The notes under the pieces: model-generated
Told to the model about the DNA's origin: nothing
The model's input: only the letters and a program-made list of their open reading frames with translations
The model's database searches: none
NCBI GenBank assembly: GCA_032871835.1
Contig: CM065297.1
Span: 42,285,098-42,349,097, forward strand
Reading direction: 5' to 3'
DNA from: Dipteronia dyeriana
Lineage: Eukaryota > Streptophyta > Magnoliopsida > Sapindales > Sapindaceae
Length of the DNA: 64,000 bases
In this document: positions 24,147 to 33,690 of the stretch, in pieces
Numbering within the stretch: position 1 is the first letter of the stretch
How the letters are laid out: the number at the start of each line of letters is the position of its first letter
Position numbers and translations under genes: made by a program

Positions 24147-24164
24147 GGGGGGGGGGGGGGGGGG
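24147..24164. repeat. 18-bp poly-G run in A2 LTR
   Basis: Part of the minus-strand motif CCTATTCACC(n)CTCTAGG close to the LTR end. D1 has 6 C and D2 13 C at the same place. The length is likely variable and prone to assembly error. Confidence 0.9.
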
Positions 24165-25049
24165 TGAATAGGTTTTAATTCGATAGATTACCAATTTTGC
24201 GAATTAATCAATATTAACAATTCTACCCCACTCTACTAAATTCTCAAATAAAAGACAACAAACATGAAACAATAACAACAACCAATATATATGTGGAAAC
24301 CCTCCAACTGGGAAAAACCATGGGCTGTTTAGAGCGCCACCCCTTGATCCTTAAAATCCACTATTGGGTAAAAGTTTAGAACCTAGGATGACCTACCGTC
24401 TAACCTTTCAGTTACTAACGCTTTCACTCTATCCAACGGGCCTTAATAGTGATTTTGGATCCCTAGCCTTGTGCACTAACCACTTAACCACGAGATAACT
24501 CAACAATGAAGAGATAATGACAGCCTAAGTGAATATGCAACAATATTTAATATGCAAAAATGCTAGGTCAAGACATTCATGCTTATCTAGGATTAATAAT
24601 GATAATAAAAGCAAATCCTAGATATCAATTTTCTAAGTGCAAAGGCAAGAAGAATTAGCTAGAAGGGTGAAATCATCCTAAATGCTAGCTGTCATAAATT
24701 AATGCATCTCAACCAACAATCAACACACAAGCATGTCATAAAAGCAATTAAACAACCAAGCAAGCAATTAATATGCAACAAAGACTAAAACCCTAGGTAT
24801 ACATGTCTTAGTAATGAAAACATAAAGTTTAGAACATGTAGAGAATACCTAGTCATGAACACACAAGAAATCCATGCTTGAAAGATGCTTGATGCTTTGG
24901 ATTTTAAGGATGGTTGAGTAAAAATTCCTTCTTGGAGCTTCTCTCTCTAAAAAACCTTTTCTCACTCTCAAAATTAGGTTTGGAAGCTCTCCACACGAGT
25001 TGGGAAGAAGATGGTATATATATATAAAGCCTAAAGTGAAACGCAACCA

Positions 25050-25340
25050 AAACGCGTTAGGACCGCTGGCTGCACCGAGGTCCAGGCAAGTGTCCAGACC
25101 GCGGCACAGAGAGCGGTGTACCGTCTAGACAATGCCGCTCTGTAAGCCGTTATGCATGCAGTGTGCACAGACCACGGTTTGGACAGCGTGCATCCTCTGT
25201 GAAACTCTGTTTGGGAGACCGCGGCATAGGCAACAAGCACAGACTGCGGTAGACACCACGCGTATCCTCTGCCAAACACCTCTGTGCAGGCCGAGGCGTG
25301 GGCACTGCACAGAGAGCCGTCTAGATCGCGGTATAGAGGA
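25050..25340 (-). repeat. GC-rich U3 repeat block of A2 5' LTR
   Basis: Counterpart of 19925-20210, with repeated 'gaccgcggca', 'gtgcacagac' and 'atcctctg' motifs. ORFs of about 80-113 aa on both strands here reflect low stop density in GC-rich repeats, not genes. Confidence 0.65.
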
Positions 25341-25622
25341 AAAAATCCTCTCTTTAAGGCACAAACATACATTCAACACTCAAACAAAAATAGGACACAC
25401 AAGACACACAAAATGGCAAATAAGCATGCAAGCAAGATAATTAAAATAAAATGCATGAGTATGAGTGTGTGCACTAAATCTCTTCAATGAAGTTAAGCAA
25501 GTGATTTTACCTTTGATGCATAAGCTTGGTTACGAACAATGAAGCCCTAAACTACCCTTTCATGTTGATCCCAAAATGTGGTTGTCAACGAAATAAGCCA
25601 ATCAAAAGCCGAGGAACTTACA

Positions 25623-25775
25623 GATTCATTAGTTGGAGTAAGTGGTTTAGGAGTATACAGAATGAACTTATGCTTTTCAGCTTGCAATAACAACCAAATA
25701 TTCCTTTTCCATGTGACATAAATTATCATCAGTTAAAGTATTATCGTTTAGGATGTTGATTAGGGATGGGGTCAA
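25623..25775 (-). pseudogene. gag: C0 gag N-terminal fragment
   Basis: Matches the gag starts of C1 (32911) and C2 (42287): residues around NILNDNTLTDDNLCHMEK-type sequence and LLLQAEKHKFILYTPK are readable. The Met codon has become TTG (25773-25775). The fragment ends at the A2 LTR. Confidence 0.75.
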
Positions 25776-27150
25776 GATTTCCTTTTATTAACAAAAAATG
25801 TATAAGTAAACAATCATGATACATCACTTTTGAGTTTTTATCTGGAATTAAATAAAATAATTCAATTGTAAAATTCAACGGTGATCCAACACCTATAAAT
25901 GTCACGCCTTCTTTGGGAGTTCACACCATTTACTAGTTGGACTAAGTCCTACCTAATTGATAACAAAACAACCAGTGTTTTCAATTTTAGGCTTCAGATT
26001 TTCTTAACAAGAACTATTGGGTGGATATTAATAAAATCAGATTGAGTGTGTTACCAAGTTATCGACCTTCAATATAACCCCTCACGAATATCACTCCTTC
26101 GGGAGTAGATATCGTTTGGGTTAATTGTCTAGTCTATCCTTGTAAGAAATTATCTTGCTAAATTCCATTCATGAATACCTATTGGGAGGTTATTATATGA
26201 AACATAAAGCACAACTAAACTTGGAGGCCGTAGGTGTTCCAAAACACCTTTTCCCACTCAATTATTTAAGTCGTGTGATTCAATTACAAAGAATGATCTA
26301 CCAAGTTATCTAGATGCCAATTAGATACCTGAACCATTCAATGCATGTTTATACCAAGAGATATATGAGTGGTACTCCTATTCTATATGACATGTTATCA
26401 AACAATGACAAACATTGCAATATTTACAAAAATATAAATAGCTACAATTTTGGTCCATCCTAGAAAAGCAAGTAAATTACATATGTCTTGGAATACAAAA
26501 AAAAAACTCCTTTCTTTACGAACAAGTCTTCACGCGATCTTCATCATTTGGTCTCCCTCGGCTTCCTCCCATGGGCGTGCGCAGCCCACAACCCCATAAA
26601 GGGCTTCCATGCGCAGCCCATGGTTTCCACAGGGCTGCCGTGCACAACCCATGCTATAACAATCGTGGTCGCGTGCTCTTCGCATGCACGTTTGTTGCTA
26701 TGGCTTGCACGGTCCCAAACTTGTTCCGGTTGCTTCCAATTTTTCAAAACTTCGAGTCTTCGATACTTGAATGTATTACAGAAGAATTTTAAATAAAAAA
26801 AATACTGCAGTTTTTTTTTACAATATAGTGCATTTTTTTTTATTACAACGTAGTGCAGTTTTTTTCTTACAACAACAAAATAAACAAAACTTAGCAACTA
26901 CCAAGAAGAAAATTATGACGATGATAGGTCACCCTTCTTGTTACAATCCCAAAACAAAATATATTGAAATTTTAGGACTAAAATTGAGCAATAACAATCC
27001 ATATAATAAAACACATATATACCCATACATTCTAGTGTAAATATATATATGTGCGAATACCTAGAGTGTCATATCTTTCTAAAACATGCATAATCACAAT
27101 AGAAATAAAGGGTTCACATACACATACATCAATTAATCAATGGTACAACC
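25776..27150 (-). other. C0 leader with GC-rich module
   Basis: Non-coding 5' leader of about 1.4 kb between primer site and gag, homologous to 31538-32910 and 40872-42286. It includes a GC-rich module at about 26510-26780 next to A/T-run repeats (26790-26890). ORFs antisense to the element are discussed as a finding. Confidence 0.75.
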
Positions 27151-27166
27151 TAGCTATAATACCAAT
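27151..27166 (-). other. Decayed primer binding site of C0
   Basis: Minus-strand ATTGGTATTATAGCTA, a mutated form of ATTGGTATCAGAGCC, directly next to the LTR end (CCTACA). Confidence 0.75.
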
Positions 27167-28542
27167 TGTAGGTAAAATCGCGCAACGGAAGCGTGAAAAT
27201 TAGAATCAGGGTTTAATAATATAAAATTTTAACCTTTCAATAACAAGAACCTTAACCCTAGATTAATTGATGTATATTAAAAGTGTCGTACCTTTTTCTC
27301 GTGACGATTGAGCTAGAGTTGAATTGAATCTGTAAGATCTTCCAATCCAATCACGAACGTGAATCACCTAGGAGTGTGGCTCCCTTTCTTTAAATTGTAT
27401 ACCCAAGGATGAAAACAAACAAAATCTTTTTCTTTGTTAGTCACAATAATCCTCCAAGAGAAAAACCAAGAACGTCCGATCACTTGTGAATTATCAATCA
27501 ATTTGATAGAAACTCACGTGAACCTTGATTCGATGTTGTACACAAAACCCTTTTGATGCAAAGGATACTAGTGTACTATCGAAAACAAAAACGTTCTCTC
27601 TTTTCTCTGTGCTTGGCCGAATTCTTCGCACAATGAGTTTGATGAAGTTTTTTTTTATATAACAATACAAAACAAATAAAAAACAACTTCTCAGGCCAAA
27701 AAATTATGTCTTGGTCGAAATTAATAGGTAGTGTATATAGGAGACCAAATCCTCTCTTAAGAAGGATTTACTTACTGGGCAAGAATCTTTTCCTTAGGTA
27801 GATTTACTTAGTAACAAAAAATCCTTTTCCAAAAAGAATTCTTTCCTACAACAAGACTCTTAATCCAACACATTAGTATATTTGTGACCATATTAAAGAC
27901 TTTCTAATTTAACTAGATGAATAATTCATTTTATTTGTCTACTTAAAAATATATAGTTTTTAATATTATTTATACTACCAACAATAGTGTAATATTAGGA
28001 GACCTTCTCCTATTAGGAAAAAGATTTTGATTTTTCATTGAATAATTAATTAATTACTAAATTAATTAATTTCCATTTAATTAAATAATAAAAAAGACAA
28101 TATGATTAAGCCAAAAATATTTTTCCTTTCCCGCCCAAGACCACACACGAGCATATAAATTATTTTTCTTATTTTATTAAATCCATTGGACCTTAATAAG
28201 AACTCCACATGTGAACTAGACCCATTCTTACAAAAAGAAACAAGTTCACATGCCTCAATACAATTATAAATGGACCTAGAAACTGGTTCGAAAGATTATA
28301 TCAAGTGAACCAAACAAGTTCATGTGGATTGGGGATCTTGGCGGGCTATCTAAATTTAAGCTCCAATAAACATAACCTAATCACAATCAACAAACGATTC
28401 ACTTAGGTCGATCTATTAATTTTAGTTTATTTCACTAAAGAACTAAAATTGAACTCTTAAATAAAGATAGAATAAGTTAATATTGCTCATTCATACCCTA
28501 GACAATCTTAACGGAGATAGTGTATCCTCGTGAAGAATACCA
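27167..28542 (-). repeat. C0 5' LTR, inner part
   Basis: Plus-strand TGTAGG... is the reverse complement of the C LTR 3' end and runs about 1.37 kb to 'gaagaatacca', where C1 starts. The rest of the LTR resumes at 47851. Confidence 0.88.
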
Positions 28543-29160
28543 TGTTGGGATTATGCTCGATAACAAGAGTATAATAATGTTTTGGACAATCTTTTCATAT
28601 TCATAAAGTAATTTCTTGTTTACCAAATCTTCTAGCATTTATAGTTTAATTATTATAATTGTCAAAAGTAAATAATCATAAGGTCAAAAGAATATGAGAA
28701 AAGAAGAATTGTTCCTACATCTAGATACGTATGAGGTAGACAAAATTCTTTAATTAGTCTTGAATAATATTCACAACTTAAGATAAAATATTGGGCGTCT
28801 TTATGTTGTCAAAGTTGTAGATTCTTTTGCTAGCATTTGAGTGGGATTAAATGTGTCATGATGAGTCTAAAATCATCAAAATGTGGTGTTTTTAGGTAAA
28901 AAATATAGTGCACTGGGTGCATTGGATTGAATAACAACGAAATACTTTATCTGGAACCGTCAATGGATTAAAGTTTTCACTTAAAGACAATCGGAGAGTC
29001 TATATCAATCCTGAGATAAATGATGAACTTATGGTTGCAAGTGTTATCGTTTGAGCTATCAATGAGTACGATTATATAGCATAGTCTATAGTTGATAGTT
29101 TGGTGGTTTTCATTTGTTAATCGATAGAGGACTTCATTTACAGATATGGACATCGTGAAA
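28543..29160 (+). repeat. C1 5' LTR, first 620 bp
   Basis: Matches the starts of the LTRs at 36454, 38646, 45553 and 54146. Homology breaks off near 'gatatggacatcgtg', where inverted LTR sequence begins. Confidence 0.85.
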
Positions 29161-29930
29161 ATTTAAAGATTAAATACCACCAAACTATCGATTAACAAAT
29201 GAATACCACCAAACTATCGAGGATAGACTATTCTATATAATCGTACTCATTGATATCTCAAATGATAACACTTGTAACCATAAGTCCATAATTTATCTCA
29301 GGATTGATATAGACTCTCTGATCTTTAAGTGAAAACTTTAATCCATTGACGGTTCCAGATAAAGTATTTAACTGTTATCTAATTCAATGCACCCAGTGCT
29401 TTATCGATAGTTTGGTGGAGCCACAATGTTCATATATATAAATGAAGTCCTCTATCGATTAACAAATGAATACCACCAAACTATCGAGGATAGACTATGC
29501 TATATAATCGTACTCATTGATATCTCAAATGATAACACTTGCAACCATAAGTCCATCATTTATCTCAAGATTGAGATAGACTCTCCGATTGTCTTCTAGT
29601 TAAAACTTTTATCCATTGATGGTTTTGGATAAAGTAATTCATTGTGATCCTATTCAATGCACCTAGTGCACTAGATTTTTTTGCAAAAAGACACCACACT
29701 TTGATGATTTTAGACTCATCATAACATGTTTGATCCCTTCAAATGCTAGCAAAATATCTAAATGTATGAACAATTCTTCTTTTCTCATAGTTTTTTAGCC
29801 TTATGATTATTTACTTTTGACAATTATAATAATTAAACTATAAATTCTATAAGATTTGTTAAATTAGAAATGAATTTTTTAATCATAGATACATTATTAT
29901 ACTCTTGTTGTCGAGCGTAATCCCAATATT

Positions 29931-30453
29931 TAGAAGCTCATCCTCTCTCTTAATTTGGTGAAGAAGATGAAGTGTGGGATAAATGGATGAATAGATTGAT
30001 TAGATAATGGGTCTTATGGTAAAAGTGATGTACTTTTAGGTTTGATAGGCTAGGACACGAAATAGGTATGATTGGTCGACTTTGCCCTTCTAGAAACGTG
30101 ATTTTGCCCAATTGGAATGTACAGTGCCCTGGTTGTACGGGGGTAAGGACCCCGTGCAGTAACCCGTGCTTGCTCATGATCCTTTCTGATCTACTCTCGG
30201 CTTGGCTCATATGAACGGTTAGTGAGCTGGTTGTGCATGGGTAAGGACCCTTGCAACGACCTACACATTAGGCTCAATTCCTTGACAAATTCAGGTCATT
30301 TGCACCTGAAATCCCAGTTTCTACCTCCAGCACCTATAATCCATTGAATGCCTACAATCACTATAAACGAGCCATAAAAATATGCTCGGAAACAAGCTAA
30401 AGGATATGGAATTGAGGGTTAAAATGTATGATATTTTTGGTTGATCGCAAAGG
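29931..30453 (+). other. Gypsy-associated DNA upstream of integrase, copy 1
   Basis: Parallels 48475-49012 at visibly lower similarity than within the LTRs. No integrase or RNase H motif is readable. The region has unusual 'gtgca.gggtaaggaccc' phrases repeated twice. The minus-strand ORF 29950-30210 is not conserved as a full frame in copy 2. Confidence 0.5.
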
Positions 30454-31390
30454 TTGGAGAATACTGGAAAGAGGAATGAGATGCCGCAAATGTTAAATTT
30501 TGCGGTTGAAATACTTGATTGTTGGGGAATCGACTTCGTGGGACCATTCTCACCTTATAAGGGGAACTTGTATATTTTGGTGGCAGTGGATTGTATGTCT
30601 AAGTGGGTAGAAGCAAAGGCCACAAAGATGAACTACAACAAGGTTGTTGTGAAGTTTGTGAAGGAGTTTAATTTCACAGGACTCGGGACTCCTTGGTGCA
30701 TAATCAATATTGGAAGAAGCCATTTTTGTAGTAGAGTATTTGCAACATTAATGAGACTGTACAATGTGAGGCACAAGGTGGTGACTCCATATCATCCTTA
30801 GACCTCGGGCCAAGTAGAAGTCAGTAATCGACATATCAAGCATATTCTAGAGAAGACTGTAAAGACAAACCGAAGAGATTGGGCGTCCAAGTTGAATGAT
30901 GCATTATGGGGATATATGATAGCTTTCGAAACTCCAATTGGTATGACTCCATTCCGGTTAGTTTTTTCAAAGGCATGTCACCTACCGGTGTATTAGAGCA
31001 CCATGCATATTGGGCGATTAAGTCGCTCTACTTTGACTTAGACAAAGCGGGTGAGCAATGGAAGTTACAATTTAATGAACTTGAAGAAATTCAGGATGAG
31101 GCATTTGAGAATGTAAACCTCTATAAGGAGAGATCAAAAGAGTGCATGACAAAATGATCATTAGAAAAGATATACATATAGGAATGTTGGCACTACCTTT
31201 CAACTCTTGGTTGAAAATATTTCCAGGAAAGTTGAAGTTAAAATTGTTCGGTTCATATCGAATCAAGGAAATTTTCCCCTATGCAGTGGTAGAGATAGAA
31301 GATTTAAGGAATGATGATACGTTCAATGTCAATAGGCATAGAATTAGATCGTACTTGAAAGCGATTGAAGAAGCAAAAGTGCTACAATAA
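30454..31390 (+). pseudogene. G1: Ty3/gypsy integrase, Athila/Tat-like
   Basis: Integrase core and C-terminal part. CWGIDFVGPFSPYKGNLYIL carries the first Asp; then [24 protein letters not shown] holds the catalytic Glu; [31 protein letters not shown] and AYWAIKSL follow. The second catalytic Asp is gone: the usual 'SDGGSHF' block reads NIGRSHF. A TAG interrupts before SGQVEV (30799), a frameshift follows CHLPV and another precedes the GSYRIKEIFPYAVVEIED tail. There is no Met start; the frame is open only from TTG. GPF.. followed by NLYILVAVD and the ..VEIED tail are typical of the Athila/Tat group. Confidence 0.85.
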
Positions 31391-31482
31391 ATCAAGCTTA
31401 CAGAGCCGGAGAGCTCCAATGCAATGCTTGGTGGTAGGCAAACCACCTAGGTACACTGTACCTTTGTATATAGTGGTTAATT
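31391..31482 (+). other. Gypsy 3' non-coding start, copy 1
   Basis: Matches 49943-50030 (aatcaagcttacagagccgg, aaccacctaggtacac) and ends at 'gtggttaatt', the right edge of the patch. Confidence 0.7.
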
Positions 31483-31537
31483 CTATAAATTTTCACACTT
31501 CCGTTTGGTGATTTTCCCAACAACAGGTTTCAAAGCC
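31483..31537 (+). repeat. C1 5' LTR tail and decayed primer site
   Basis: 'ctataaattttcac' to 'cccaaca' (31522) is the last 40 bp of the C LTR. The following ACAGGTTTCAAAGCC is a decayed form of ATTGGTATCAGAGCC, and 'tggttgtaccc' follows as in C2. Confidence 0.75.
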
Positions 31538-32910
31538 TGGTTGTACCCTTGATTAACTGATGTATGTGTTCGTGAATCTTTTTCTTTTTATTGTATATAT
31601 GCATGTTTTAGAGAGAGATGACACTATAGGTATTCGTATATATATTTACATTGGAATGTATGGATATATATGTTTTATATATGGATTGTTATTGCTCAAT
31701 TTTGGTCCCACAATTTCAAGGTATTTTGTTTTGGGATTGTAACAAGGGTGGCCTATCATCGTTGTAATTTTCTTCTTGGTAGTTTCTAATTTTTTTTTAT
31801 TTTGCTATAGCAATAAAAATACTGCACTATATTGTAATAAACAAATAAATAACGGCAGTATTTTTTCATTTAAAATTCTTCTAAAATACATTCAAGTATC
31901 AAAGAATCGAAGGTTTGAAAAATTGGAAGCAACCGGAACAAGTTTGGGACCGTGCAGGCCATAGCAACAAACGTGCGTACAAAGAGCACACGGCCACATT
32001 TGTTGTGGCATAGGCTGCGCACTGCAGCCCCATGAAATCCATGTGCTGCGCATGGCAGCCCTTTATGAGGTTGTGGCGTTCGTACGTTCATATGAGGAAG
32101 CCAAGGGTGCGTACGCCCATGAGAGGCAGCCGAGGGAGTCCAAACGACGAAGGTCGCGTGAAGACTTGTTCGCCAAGATAGGAGTTTTTTGTATTCCAAG
32201 ACATGTAATTTACTTGCTTTTCGAGGGTGGATAAAAATTGTAGCTATTTATATTTTTGTAAATATTGCAATGTTTGTCATTGATTGATAACATGTCATAT
32301 AGAATAGAAGTGTCACTCATATATCTCTTTTGGAATAAACATGCATTAAATTGTTTACGTATCTAATTGGCATCTAGAAAACTTGGTAAATCATTCTTTG
32401 GAATTCGATCACACGCCTTATATAATTGAGTGGGAGAAGGTGTTTGGAACACCTATGACCTCCAAGTTTAGTTGAGCTTTATATTTGGTGTAATAACCTC
32501 CCAAGAGGTATTCATGAATGGAATTTAGTAAGATACTTCCTTACAAGGATAGACTAGACAATTAACCTAAACAATATCTACTCCCAAAGGAGGGATATTC
32601 GTGAGGGAATATATTAAAGGTCGATAACTTTGTAACACACTCGATGTGATTTTAATAATATCCTCCCAAGACTTCTTGTTAATAAAATCTCAAGGCTAAA
32701 ATTGAAAACGTTTGTTGTTATATTAACAATTAGGTTGGACCTAGTCCAACTAGTAAATGGTACGAACGCCCAAAGGAGGTGTGACATTTATGGGTGTTGA
32801 ATCACCGTTGAATTATACGATTGAATTATTTTATTTAATTCAAGAAAAATATTCGAGAGTGCTTTATCAAGATTATTTACATATATAATTTTTGTTATTG
32901 TTCAGAAATT
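31538..32910 (+). other. C1 leader with GC-rich module
   Basis: Non-coding leader of about 1.37 kb, homologous to the C0 and C2 leaders. The GC-rich module is at about 31890-32180. The part from 32240 to 32900 is AT-rich and contains no protein motif. Confidence 0.75.
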
Positions 32911-33690
32911 ATGACCCCATTCCTAATCAACATCCTAAAAGATAATACTTTAACTGATGATAATTATGTCACATGAAAAAGTAAAATTAGGTTTTTTTTT
33001 TTCAAGCTGAAAAGCATAAGTTCATTCTGTATACTCCTAAACCATATACTTCTACTAATGAATATACTTAAGAGCAAAGAGATGAGTATCGGCACTGGGA
33101 GTCTTCGGATAGGATGGCCAAATGTACGTTACATTATGGCCATCATCTTCGACGTGTTGCAACAGCAACATGAAGGAATGAAGACTGCTGTAGATATAAT
33201 TATGTCTCTATAAGAGATGTTAGCTACAAGGTCTAGGACGACTAAGAGAGAGGCAATTACTGCTTTCATGAATCTTAGGCTGAAACCTTGACAGGCTGTG
33301 AAAGATCACATGATGAAAGTCATAGCACATTTCAACATTATTGAACTGGATGGTGCTGAGATAGATGCTGAGACAAAATTGACATTATCATCAACTTATT
33401 GTCAGATTCCTTTGATCAGTTTAAGTTGGACTACACCTTGAACAATAAGAAATACACTTTGCAAGGCCGGATGCAAGATGTTCAAAGCACCAAGATAATC
33501 CTTGTGAAAGGCAAGGGTCAAGAGATTCATATGCTTGGTAAAATACAATTATTATAGACCCATATGAAGGTCAAAAGACAACAAAAGAAAAAATAACTTG
33601 AGCCTTCTTAGAAGGAGACCAAGAAAGTAACCAAGATCAAAGGGAAGTGTTTCCTTTGTGGTGAAAAGGGTCAAAAGAATAGACTGAATA
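32911..33690 (+). pseudogene. gag: C1 gag
   Basis: Starts ATGACCCCATTCC (MTPFLINILKDNTLTDDN). The copia gag N-terminus and helical region are readable through several stops and frameshifts (LQQQHEGMKTA, MLATRSRTTKREAITAFMN, SYCQIPLISLSW). The zinc knuckle begins CFLCGEKG, but the His is Gln and the last Cys is lost. The gag frame merges into pol without a clear stop. Confidence 0.8.

Larger units (their letters stand above)
19321..25622 (-). mobile_element. A2: gag-only Sirevirus-like element
   Basis: Order on the minus strand: full 5' LTR (24111-25622, 1512 bp), primer site (24096-24110), gag, 3' non-coding tail, polypurine tract (20493-20506), 3' LTR (19321-20492, truncated). Compared with A1, everything from the protease to the end of pol (about 3.1 kb) is missing. 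The right LTR terminus sits in C0 gag; the left end is truncated, so the target duplication cannot be tested. Confidence 0.88.
24111..25622 (-). repeat. 5' LTR of A2 (complete)
   Basis: Plus-strand TGAAATTCCC to ...GAACTTACA, bounded by the primer site on one side and C0 gag sequence on the other. The TATA stretch is at 25015-25028 and the GC-rich U3 block at 25050-25340. An 18-G run (24147-24164) lies near the U5 end. Confidence 0.92.
29161..31482. other. Patch copied from the C0-LTR/gypsy junction
   Basis: Two consecutive minus-strand LTR pieces (about 29165-29400 and 29410-29930) are followed by gypsy sequence (29931-31482) that parallels 48050-50030. The junction between LTR and gypsy (aat.ttt.gaagctcat) is the same in both copies, so the block was copied as a unit. 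It ends at 'gtggttaatt', then the C1 LTR tail resumes. Confidence 0.75.

Noticed and set aside
26488..26796. Plus-strand ORF of 102 codons as a host gene
   Set aside because: Starts at TTG, lies in the C0 leader, and changes frame between copies; kept only as a low-interest finding.
30454..30801. Integrase ORF as an intact gene
   Set aside because: No Met start, second catalytic Asp missing, and the frame ends before the catalytic Glu.
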